Assembly: GCA_947624075.1 (NCBI GenBank)
Contig: CANQIM010000081.1
Span: 1 to 5,446 of the forward strand
Origin: an uncultured Bacilli bacterium
Lineage (GTDB): Bacteria; Bacillota_I; Bacilli_A; RF39; UBA660
DNA length: 5,446 nt
Reading direction: 5' to 3'
Both the position numbers and the translations under genes were made by a program. Position 1 is the first letter of the stretch; the number at the start of each line of letters is the position of its first letter. This document shows, piece after piece, positions 1 through 5,405 of this stretch. Below the pieces are notes generated by a model. The model saw only the letters and a list, made by a program, of their open reading frames with translations, was not told the DNA's origin and did not search any database.

Positions 1-453
1 TATTTTTATGCTTCATGGTACTCATCAAAAGCAACTGATGTTGATGTTTCAGCTATGATAAGTGGTTATGAGACTATCAAAAGAAAAATAGAAGATATTG
101 AAACAAAAGGCTTTGAAGCCACTAATAAAGAAAATGGTCAAGCTGAAAGTTTGAAGGTCGCTCTAGAAGCAACAGCTCGTAAAATTAAGTTTTTAAATAT
201 TGATCTTTATAAGAGTGATGCTACTGTTTGGATTGTTAAGAGTGATACAGAAATTTACCCACCTTTTAATGCTATTGATGGTCTAGGTGATACTGTTGCC
301 AATAACATTGTAAGGGAAAGAGAAAAGCAAGCCTTTATTAGTATTGAAGATGTTCAAAATCGTGGAAAACTTTCCCAAACCTTGATTACTAGAATGCGTG
401 ATATGGGTATTTTAAAAGATTTACCAGAGTCTAATCAATTATCTTTATTTTAA
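1..453 (+). CDS. polC: DNA polymerase III alpha subunit, PolC type (3' end only)
   Basis: PolC is the Gram-positive-type replicative DNA polymerase, which has its own proofreading exonuclease and acts at the fork with the sliding clamp. Only the last 150 codons are present, and the frame is open from base 1, so the true start lies upstream. The Met at base 55 is internal. The fragment opens with YFYASWY, which resembles the YYASYF segment of known PolC C-terminal regions. It continues through a helix-hairpin-helix-like stretch (FNAIDGLGDTVANNIVRERE, about bases 268-327) and ends in QLSLF (bases 436-450). QLSLF is the canonical beta-clamp-binding pentapeptide found at the PolC C-terminus. The stop codon TAA overlaps the ribosome binding site of the next gene, so the two genes are very probably cotranscribed. 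Nothing visible suggests damage. Identification is from remembered family sequence and is firm. Confidence 0.95.
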   Translation, partial: YFYASWYSSKATDVDVSAMISGYETIKRKIEDIETKGFEATNKENGQAESLKVALEATARKIKFLNIDLYKSDATVWIVKSDTEIYPPFNAIDGLGDTVANNIVREREKQAFISIEDVQNRGKLSQTLITRMRDMGILKDLPESNQLSLF

Positions 454-462
454 GGAGAATTT

Positions 463-738
463 ATGGAATATATAAGAAATGATAATGTAAAACTTGAATT
501 CACTACTATTTTAGAAAATGCAAAAAAAGCTACTTCTTTTAAGCATTTTAAGGGTAATATTTATAAAATTGTTTGTCTTGCCAAAGATTCAGAAGATTTA
601 AGTGATTATGTAATTTATCAAGGTCAATATGAAAATAAGCCTCTATGGACAAGAAAGGCAACCGACTTTTTTTCAGAAGTTGATAGAAAAAAGTACCCAG
701 AAGTAACAGCTAAATATCGTTTTGAAAAAATAGATTAG
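463..738 (+). CDS. DUF1653 family small protein
   Basis: This is a 91-residue protein of unknown function. From about residue 25 it has the DUF1653 pattern: a FKHFKGNIYKI opening, a central VIYQGQYENKPLWTR (residues 50-64), an acidic/aromatic DFFSEVD (68-74) and a closing KYRFEKI. The family is a compact all-beta domain of about 65 residues, so residues 1-24 are an extra N-terminal stretch rich in charged residues. No signal peptide or membrane segment is visible, so it is probably cytoplasmic. The ATG is preceded by AAGGAG at 452-457, which overlaps the polC stop; the gap to polC is 9 bp. The gene's own stop (736-738) overlaps the next ribosome binding site. It therefore sits tightly inside the polC transcription unit, but this position does not reveal a function. 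Confidence 0.85.
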   Translation: MEYIRNDNVKLEFTTILENAKKATSFKHFKGNIYKIVCLAKDSEDLSDYVIYQGQYENKPLWTRKATDFFSEVDRKKYPEVTAKYRFEKID

Positions 739-746
739 GAGGACTT

Positions 747-2141
747 ATGCTTTTAACTACTTTGGTAAATAAAGATAATAAAATAAAGGAAAGCTATTTT
801 TCTAAAATAAATCTTATAAAGGCCAAAGATATTTCTAATAAAGAAGTTTTAGTAGAAGAAAAAACTTATGAAGCTTTTTTAAAACTTCAAGCTTTTTTAC
901 AAAGTAAAAATATTATTATTGGCCTTTCATCAGCTTATCGCTCTTTAGATGAACAAGAAAATCTTTATCAGGATTTTGTAAATAAGTATGGTAAAGATTA
1001 TGTTCTAAAAACGGTTGCACCTCAAGGTTATAGTGAACATCATACAGGTCTTGCTATTGATTTTGATTGTTTATTAGATGATCACTTTCCTATAGATAAT
1101 AATGAGGCTTTAAAAAATATTTCCTTATATGAAGAAGTTCATAAATATTTAGCCGACTTTGGTTTTATTTTAAGATACCCTAAAGGGAAGGAAGAAATTA
1201 CTAAGTATTCATATGAACCATGGCATATTCGCTATGTAGGTGAATTTATTGCGAAAATAATTACTAAAAATGGTTGGACTTTAGAAGAGTATTTAACCAA
1301 TTTTTCAGGGATTATTGTAGTTAATAAAGAAAAAGGTATGACTTCTTTTGACGTAGTTCATGAGATAAGCCATTTATTTGGTTTAAAAAGAGTAGGGCAT
1401 ACTGGAACTCTTGATCCTTTAGCTGAAGGTGTGTTAATTGTTGCGATAGGAAAAGCTACTAAAGTAGTTGAACTTTTAACTTCTTATGAAAAGGAATATA
1501 TTGCTAGTGTAAAGCTTGGTTTACAAACAGACACTTTAGATATAACTGGCAAAGTAATTGCGACAGCGCAAATAGAAAATAATCTAAATATTGAAGAAGC
1601 TTTAAATCATTTTAAAACAACTTATCTTCAAGAAGTACCAATATATTCAGCTGTTAAAGTAAATGGTAAAAAGCTTTATCAATATGCTCGTGAAAATAAA
1701 AGTATTGTTCTACCAAAAAAAGAAGTAACTATAAAGAAAATTACTCTTTTAAGTAAAAAGAAAGATACTTTTACATTTAAAGCTTTAGTATCTAAAGGGT
1801 GCTACATAAGAAGTCTTATAAATGATATTTGCTCTTATTTAAATACTCTTGGTACTATGACATCTTTAATTAGAACAAAGCAGGGTAGTATTACTTTAGA
1901 AGATGCTTTTACCCTTGATGACATAAAGATGAATAATTACAAGTTATTAGATGTAAAAGATATTTTAAATTATCCTACTATTACAGTAAATAAAGATTTA
2001 GCTTTTAAAATAAAAAATGGGCAGGTATTAGATAATCTTTGGAATGTTACAAGTAAAGTGATTTTTGAAGATGAAGAAGGCAATTTACTAGGCATTTACG
2101 AAGTTAATGATAAAAAATTAAAGGTATGGAAAAATTTTTAA
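747..2141 (+). CDS. truB: Fusion of M15/VanY-type D-Ala carboxypeptidase and TruB tRNA pseudouridine(55) synthase
   Basis: This is a 464-residue protein with two complete enzyme domains. Residues 1-183 are a VanY/LdcB-type M15 zinc peptidase. The Zn motif SxHxxGxAxD is present as S96, H98, G101, A103, D105; E157-P-W-H160 supplies the catalytic Glu and third zinc ligand; and R65 lies in SAYRS. Residues 188-464 are TruB, which makes pseudouridine 55 in the T-loop of tRNA. It has the opening GIIVVNKEKGMTS, catalytic D223 in GHTGTLDPLAEG, Y251 in KEYIASVKLG, VPIYSAVKVNGKKLY (297-311), R355 in SKGCYIRSLINDI, and a PUA-like tail from about 411. The TruB part has 277 residues against about 300 usually. 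The start is ATG 747 behind AGGAGG (737-742). No signal peptide or membrane segment is visible, so both domains should be cytosolic. There is no stop, no internal ATG/GTG/TTG with a ribosome binding site, and almost no linker at the junction. The domain calls are firm. The peptidase substrate is inferred and could be an L,D- or D,D-peptide bond. Confidence 0.92.
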   Translation: MLLTTLVNKDNKIKESYFSKINLIKAKDISNKEVLVEEKTYEAFLKLQAFLQSKNIIIGLSSAYRSLDEQENLYQDFVNKYGKDYVLKTVAPQGYSEHHTGLAIDFDCLLDDHFPIDNNEALKNISLYEEVHKYLADFGFILRYPKGKEEITKYSYEPWHIRYVGEFIAKIITKNGWTLEEYLTNFSGIIVVNKEKGMTSFDVVHEISHLFGLKRVGHTGTLDPLAEGVLIVAIGKATKVVELLTSYEKEYIASVKLGLQTDTLDITGKVIATAQIENNLNIEEALNHFKTTYLQEVPIYSAVKVNGKKLYQYARENKSIVLPKKEVTIKKITLLSKKKDTFTFKALVSKGCYIRSLINDICSYLNTLGTMTSLIRTKQGSITLEDAFTLDDIKMNNYKLLDVKDILNYPTITVNKDLAFKIKNGQVLDNLWNVTSKVIFEDEEGNLLGIYEVNDKKLKVWKNF

Positions 2142-2170
2142 ACTCGTGGCAATAAACCATGAGTTTTTTC
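2140..2170 (+). terminator. Intrinsic terminator after the truB fusion gene
   Basis: A 10-bp hairpin has left arm AAACTCGTGG (2140-2149), a 7-base loop, and right arm CCATGAGTTT (2157-2166), with one G-T wobble. It runs into a run of six T (2164-2169). The left arm begins inside the TAA stop of the preceding gene, so termination is immediate. This closes the polC/DUF1653/truB unit and separates it from the competence genes. Confidence 0.9.
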
Positions 2171-2182
2171 AATCTTAATCTT

Positions 2183-2257
2183 TTAATATCCGATAGGTAC
2201 AACATATACACCATCTTCTCTTTGATAAGCATACTTGAATAAAAGAATGCTTTTCGG
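2183..2257 (-). pseudogene. Possible relic of the C-terminal end of a minus-strand gene
   Basis: Read on the minus strand, this stretch gives 24 open codons ending in FKYAYQREDGVYVVPIGY and a TAA stop at 2183-2185. An in-frame stop lies directly upstream at 2258-2260. The residue mix is protein-like and unlike the AT-driven Lys/Asn/Ile/Phe translations usual in spacer DNA here. There is no start codon or ribosome binding site, so it cannot be a working gene as it stands. I do not recognise the family. It may be the last trace of a deleted gene, or chance. Confidence 0.3.
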
Positions 2258-2321
2258 TTAATTATAGAAAATTTTTTCGTTTATTTGTAGAATTTTTATT
2301 CGGTTATTTGTAAAAAAATGG
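2253..2321. repeat. Three imperfect direct repeats, 23-bp period
   Basis: Copies start at 2253, 2276 and 2299, so the period is exactly 23 bp twice over. The shared core is close to TTCGGTTATTTGTA followed by an A- and T-rich tail. Adjacent copies match at about 16-17 of 23 positions by eye. The array sits 75-150 bp upstream of comEA. It could be an operator array, the end of a mobile element, or the former upstream region of the minus-strand relic beside it. Confidence 0.6.
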
Positions 2322-2336
2322 TCAATCTTTACAAAT
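2306..2336. repeat. Inverted repeat overlapping the third direct repeat
   Basis: ATTTGTAAA (2306-2314) is perfectly complementary to TTTACAAAT (2328-2336), giving 9-bp arms around a 13-base loop. The left arm is part of the third 23-bp repeat, so the right arm is in effect a fourth, inverted copy of the repeat core. It has no T-run that would make it a terminator for + strand transcription, so a protein-binding site is more likely. Confidence 0.5.
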
Positions 2337-2367
2337 TAAAAAAAATTAAAAAAATAAAATGAAACCT

Positions 2368-2373
2368 TATACT
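2368..2373 (+). promoter_or_regulatory. Candidate -10 element for comEA-comEC
   Basis: TATACT closely matches the sigma-A -10 hexamer and lies 23 bp upstream of the comEA GTG (33 bp from the ATA). Only a weak -35 (ATTAAA or TTAAAA near 2345-2351) is seen at a suitable distance in very A-rich DNA. A promoter is expected here because a terminator precedes and the competence genes follow. No sigma-X com-box is evident. Confidence 0.4.
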
Positions 2374-2391
2374 TTTATCTAATAATAAAGT

Positions 2392-2400
2392 AGGAGGTGA
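2392..2400 (+). promoter_or_regulatory. Strong Shine-Dalgarno of comEA that bears on its start codon
   Basis: AGGAGGTGA is a nine-base perfect complement to the 16S rRNA 3' end. The only standard start codon available, GTG 2397, lies inside this Shine-Dalgarno and cannot use it. No ATG, GTG or TTG lies within the normal distance downstream in any frame. The in-frame ATA at 2406 is 8 bases after GGAGG, which is ideal spacing. Confidence 0.7.
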
Positions 2401-3098
2401 TTTTTATAACATTTAAATATCGTTATCGAAAGCAAATTATTATAGGTATTCTATTTTCCTTGCTCGCATTATCTTGCTTTTTTGGCTATAAGAAGTTTTT
2501 CAGCAAGAAAAAGGAAAACAATGAAGAGAAGGTAGTTGCTAAATTCATAAAGAAGGATGAAGAAGAAACTAAGACTAAAAAGATATCGACTAAAGAGGAA
2601 AAAATTATTTACAAAGTTGATATCAAAGGTGAAGTACATAATCCTGGTATTTATTCCCTAGAAGCTAATTCTAGAGTAATAGATGTTATCGAATTAGCTG
2701 GAGGTCTAACAGAAAATGCTAATACTACTGTAATTAATTTAAGTAAAAAAATTATCGATGAAATGGTTATAATTGTTTACAGTAATGATCAAGTAAAAGA
2801 TTTTGAAAGAACAGAAGAAATCCAAAAGCAAGTCCAAGAAAAGTGTATTGGGGAAACTATTCATAATGATGCTTGTATTACAGATAATCTAGAACAAGAT
2901 GCACCTAAACTTATTTCTATTAATACAGCTACTAAAGAAGAATTAATGCAACTAACAGGAATAGGTGAAGCCAAGGCTTTAGATATAATTAAATATCGTG
3001 AAGAAAATGGTCCATTCCAAAGTATTGAAGATATTAAAAATGTTTCAGGAATAGGAGATAGTCTATTTGCTAAAATTAAGGAAAATATTACTGTCTAA
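2397..3098 (+). CDS. comEA: ComEA competence DNA receptor, membrane-anchored SLBB + helix-hairpin-helix protein
   Basis: ComEA is the double-stranded DNA receptor at the outer face of the membrane that hands DNA to ComEC during natural transformation. The 233 residues show a short basic N-terminus, one membrane anchor (about 12-31), a charged Lys/Glu linker (36-70), an SLBB domain (about 72-128, with VDIKGEVHNPGIYSL and VIDVIELAGGL), a second linker with Cys150 and Cys160, and a C-terminal DNA-binding pair of helix-hairpin-helix motifs (172-233; SINTATKEELMQLTGIG and IKNVSGIG). This is the full usual architecture. The coordinates begin at GTG 2397, the only standard start that keeps the anchor; an in-frame TAG lies at 2391. 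That GTG falls within the Shine-Dalgarno, so the real start is more likely ATA 2406, three codons shorter. The gene overlaps comEC, with which it forms an operon. The middle gene comEB, found in Bacillus, is absent. Confidence 0.93.
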   Translation: MIFITFKYRYRKQIIIGILFSLLALSCFFGYKKFFSKKKENNEEKVVAKFIKKDEEETKTKKISTKEEKIIYKVDIKGEVHNPGIYSLEANSRVIDVIELAGGLTENANTTVINLSKKIIDEMVIIVYSNDQVKDFERTEEIQKQVQEKCIGETIHNDACITDNLEQDAPKLISINTATKEELMQLTGIGEAKALDIIKYREENGPFQSIEDIKNVSGIGDSLFAKIKENITV

Positions 3099-5112
3099 CT
3101 ATTTTTATTTAATTTTAATTATTCTGAGCTTTTTAATTTTCTCTTTTAGATTAGCTTTACCTAGAAAAAGCATTTTGAATAGCAAAGACAACTATTTTTA
3201 TGGTACTGTAACAAAGTATAATCTAACTTCATCTAAACTAACTATTTATCTAAAAAATAAGGAAACTGTTATTGGAACATATTATTTCCAAAGTACTGCA
3301 GAAATTACTACTTTTAAAAAGAAAGTCCACTTAGGTGACAAGTTGCTAGTAAAAGCCCAATTTTCTAAACCAATTATTACTAGAACTGAAAATACTTTTA
3401 ATTATCAAAAATATCTAGCTAATAAAAACATTTTTAATTTACTACAAATAGAAAAGTATCAAGTTATATCTAAAAATAAAAACCCATATTATACTTTGAA
3501 AAACTTTTTTCATAAAAAAATATCTACTAATCCTTACTTAAATACCTTTATATTGGGCGATAAAAGTTATCTTTCAAAAGAAGTAGTTTCTGCTTATCAA
3601 GAAATAGGTATTTCCCATTTATTTGCTATAAGTGGAATGCATATAAGTATTTTATCTAGTCTTTTATTAAAACTTTTAAATAGGAAAAAAGTTAAAGAAA
3701 GAAATTATTTAATAGTAAGTCTTTTTCTTCTTTTATATCTTTTAGTCATTGACATATCACCATCAGCTATAAGAGGAGTTTTATTTTTTATTTTGTTTTC
3801 TCTTAATAAAGTATTTTACTTTTATGTATCTCCTTTAAAGATTTATCTTTTAACATTAATAATTGTACTTTTACTAAATCCTTTTTATGTCTTTGATATT
3901 GGCTTTCTTTATTCTTTTTCAATTTCTTTTTCTTTAATATTTTTGAGTAATGAATTAAAGAGTAATAATTATTTTATAAGTCTTTTTAAAGTATCACTAG
4001 TCTCATTTTTAGTGAGTATACCGATAAGCTTATATAACTTTTACCAGTTAAATCTTTTAAGTATCATTTATAATCTTTTCTATGTTCCTTTTATTTCTCT
4101 TTTACTTTTCCCTTTATTATTACTTAATTTTCTTTTTCCTTTTCTTCAAGGAATATCTGACTTTTTTATAGACATTCTAGAAAAAAGTGCTATCTACTTG
4201 AGCAAAATAAGTTTTTCTAAATTAGTCTTTTTCAAAGCTAATATCTGTCTATATGTTTTTTACTTTCTAATAATTGTCCTTTTTCTTTTAGAATATAAAA
4301 AGCTTCATAAAAAAAGATTTTTATATATTCTATTAGTCATTTTAATGCTTCATTTTTCTTATGTTGATAGAAGTACTTTCATCAAAATGCTTGATATTGG
4401 ACAGGGTGATTCTCTTCTAATTGCTTCAAAAGGGAAAGCTATTTTAGTTGATACAGGAGGAATTCAAAATAAAGATCCGTTTTTAATCTCTTCAACAACA
4501 CTACCTGTTTTAAAAAGCTTAGGTTTCAAAAGATTAGAAAAGCTAATAATTACACATGGTGATTTTGACCATATTGGTGAAGCTAAATATTTATTAGATA
4601 ATTTTATGGTAAAAGAAGTTTTAATTAACAATAATTCTATTAATTATTACGAAAGAGAGCTTTTAAGTTATCATGCTAAAAAAGCTAAACAAGGATTAGT
4701 TTTTTCTTGTGGTGACATTACTTTAGTTCAGCTTAATAAAAATTTAAATGATGAAAATGATAGTTCTAGTGTTTATTTAGGATTATATAAAAATAAAAGT
4801 TTTTTACTTATGGGGGATGCATCAGCAAAGACAGAAAATTATCTCTTGAAAAATTATAATCTTCAAGATGTAACTATTTTAAAAGTAGGACATCATGGCT
4901 CTAAAACAAGTTCTACTCCTAAATTTATTGAAAAAATTAATCCTCAAATAAGTTTGATTTCAGCAGGAATAGATAATAAATTTAATCACCCACATAAAGA
5001 AGTTTTAACTAGGTTACAAAAAACATCCCAAGTATATATAACAAAAGATTTAGGAACAATTACAATTGATTTAGATAGCTTAAAAATAGATACTTATTGT
5101 GTCTCTTCATAA
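3067..5112 (+). CDS. comEC: ComEC/Rec2 DNA-uptake channel with C-terminal metallo-beta-lactamase domain
   Basis: ComEC forms the membrane channel that carries single-stranded transforming DNA into the cell. The 681 residues show a first membrane helix (about 11-29), a DUF4131 region (about 35-135), and the Competence domain (about 160-430) with HLFAISGMH (184-192), SPSAIRG (231-237) and many hydrophobic helices. A metallo-beta-lactamase-like domain follows (about 437-681) with MLDIGQGDS (441-449), VDTGG (461-465), H497-x-D499-x-D501-H502, MGD (582-584), GHHGSKTSS (608-616) and HPH (641-643). The metal ligands look complete, which fits the proposed nuclease role. It is somewhat shorter than Bacillus ComEC (about 776). 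The start is TTG 3067 behind AGGAG (3053-3057), overlapping comEA by 32 bp. A CTG at 3091 behind AAGGA (3078-3082) is an alternative that would remove 8 residues. The usual next gene holA is not seen downstream. Confidence 0.95.
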   Translation: MLKLRKILLSNYFYLILIILSFLIFSFRLALPRKSILNSKDNYFYGTVTKYNLTSSKLTIYLKNKETVIGTYYFQSTAEITTFKKKVHLGDKLLVKAQFSKPIITRTENTFNYQKYLANKNIFNLLQIEKYQVISKNKNPYYTLKNFFHKKISTNPYLNTFILGDKSYLSKEVVSAYQEIGISHLFAISGMHISILSSLLLKLLNRKKVKERNYLIVSLFLLLYLLVIDISPSAIRGVLFFILFSLNKVFYFYVSPLKIYLLTLIIVLLLNPFYVFDIGFLYSFSISFSLIFLSNELKSNNYFISLFKVSLVSFLVSIPISLYNFYQLNLLSIIYNLFYVPFISLLLFPLLLLNFLFPFLQGISDFFIDILEKSAIYLSKISFSKLVFFKANICLYVFYFLIIVLFLLEYKKLHKKRFLYILLVILMLHFSYVDRSTFIKMLDIGQGDSLLIASKGKAILVDTGGIQNKDPFLISSTTLPVLKSLGFKRLEKLIITHGDFDHIGEAKYLLDNFMVKEVLINNNSINYYERELLSYHAKKAKQGLVFSCGDITLVQLNKNLNDENDSSSVYLGLYKNKSFLLMGDASAKTENYLLKNYNLQDVTILKVGHHGSKTSSTPKFIEKINPQISLISAGIDNKFNHPHKEVLTRLQKTSQVYITKDLGTITIDLDSLKIDTYCVSS

Positions 5113-5282
5113 AAGCATGACTAAATTTAAGTTTTTAAATTTTTGGTATATTAAGGCGAAAAATAATATTGATATTGAATTTTTATTTCTAATTAATTTT
5201 ATAATTATGAAGTTATTGACTTTTATTGAATATAAAATACTTATAAGTAGCTAGTACCTAGAAAGCTTAGAAACATTAAGTG
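5113..5282. other. AT-rich spacer after comEC, no supported gene
   Basis: This spacer separates comEC from the second terminator. It holds a 45-codon open frame at 5117-5254 without a ribosome binding site, which I do not accept as a gene. It also holds a possible weak promoter near 5216-5246 and short palindromes around 5250-5280. Part of it may be the left end of the IS element that begins near here, but I cannot place a boundary. Confidence 0.5.
5216..5246 (+). promoter_or_regulatory. Weak candidate promoter upstream of the second terminator
   Basis: TTGACT (5216-5221) is a good -35 hexamer. The best -10 candidates are TACTTA (5238-5243, 16-bp spacer) or TTATAA (5241-5246, 19-bp spacer), and both are poor matches. 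If active, it would give a transcript of roughly 60 bases ending at the terminator at 5283-5312. Confidence 0.25.
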
Positions 5283-5312
5283 AAAATTGTGGAAAAAAGC
5301 CACAGTTTTTTT
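5283..5312 (+). terminator. Intrinsic terminator between comEC and tnpB
   Basis: AAAATTGTGG (5283-5292) pairs with CCACAGTTTT (5300-5309) around a 7-base A-rich loop, with one wobble, and is followed by a continuous run of seven T (5306-5312). It probably ends comE operon transcripts and insulates tnpB. A hairpin in an IS200/IS605 left end is a less likely reading because the T-run fits a terminator so well. Confidence 0.85.
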
Positions 5313-5354
5313 ATTTATAAGGAATTTTCTCTTTATAAAGAATAATTTGTTCGA

Positions 5355-5383
5355 TTGACAAGTACAAATGTTTGTATTATATT
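5355..5383 (+). promoter_or_regulatory. Strong sigma-A promoter of tnpB
   Basis: TTGACA (5355-5360) is a perfect -35. TATATT (5378-5383) follows at exactly 17 bp and is a near-consensus -10. The tnpB ATG lies 22 bp further on, leaving a short leader that carries the ribosome binding site. Confidence 0.8.
5363..5376. promoter_or_regulatory. Perfect palindrome in the tnpB promoter spacer (operator candidate)
   Basis: TACAAATGTTTGTA is a perfect inverted repeat of two 6-base arms around a central TG, lying wholly between the -35 and -10 hexamers. That is the classical place for a repressor site. The right half, GTTTG, resembles half of a Gram-positive LexA box. The left half, GTAC rather than GAAC, does not, so the regulator is unknown. 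Confidence 0.5.
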
Positions 5384-5405
5384 GTAATTGTTAGGGGGAA
5401 TATAA

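Noticed and set aside
55..453. A separate small gene starting at ATG 55
   Set aside because: The frame is open to base 1 and the upstream residues match PolC, so this Met is internal to polC.
1280..1320. Separate internal start for TruB within the fusion gene
   Set aside because: No ATG, GTG or TTG with a ribosome binding site lies near the TruB beginning. The Met in KGMTS is inside the conserved N-terminal motif, so a start there would remove part of the domain.
2253..2321. CRISPR array
   Set aside because: The repeats are contiguous, imperfect and AT-rich with no unique spacers between them, and no cas genes are present.
5169..5173. TTGAT as the target motif next to the IS left end
   Set aside because: The pentamer is very common in AT-rich DNA and no element boundary or subterminal hairpin can be placed beside it.
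5216..5236. TTGACT with TATAAA at 5231-5236 as a promoter
   Set aside because: The spacer would be only 9 bp, too short for sigma-A recognition.
5117..5254. 45-codon + strand open frame from ATG right after comEC
   Set aside because: There is no Shine-Dalgarno, the content is mostly Phe/Ile/Leu/Lys/Asn as expected from AT-rich spacer, and it resembles no family I know.
5363..5376. Firm call of a LexA box at the tnpB promoter
   Set aside because: The left half reads GTAC instead of GAAC and lacks the outer consensus base, so only half the site fits. It is kept as an unassigned operator candidate.
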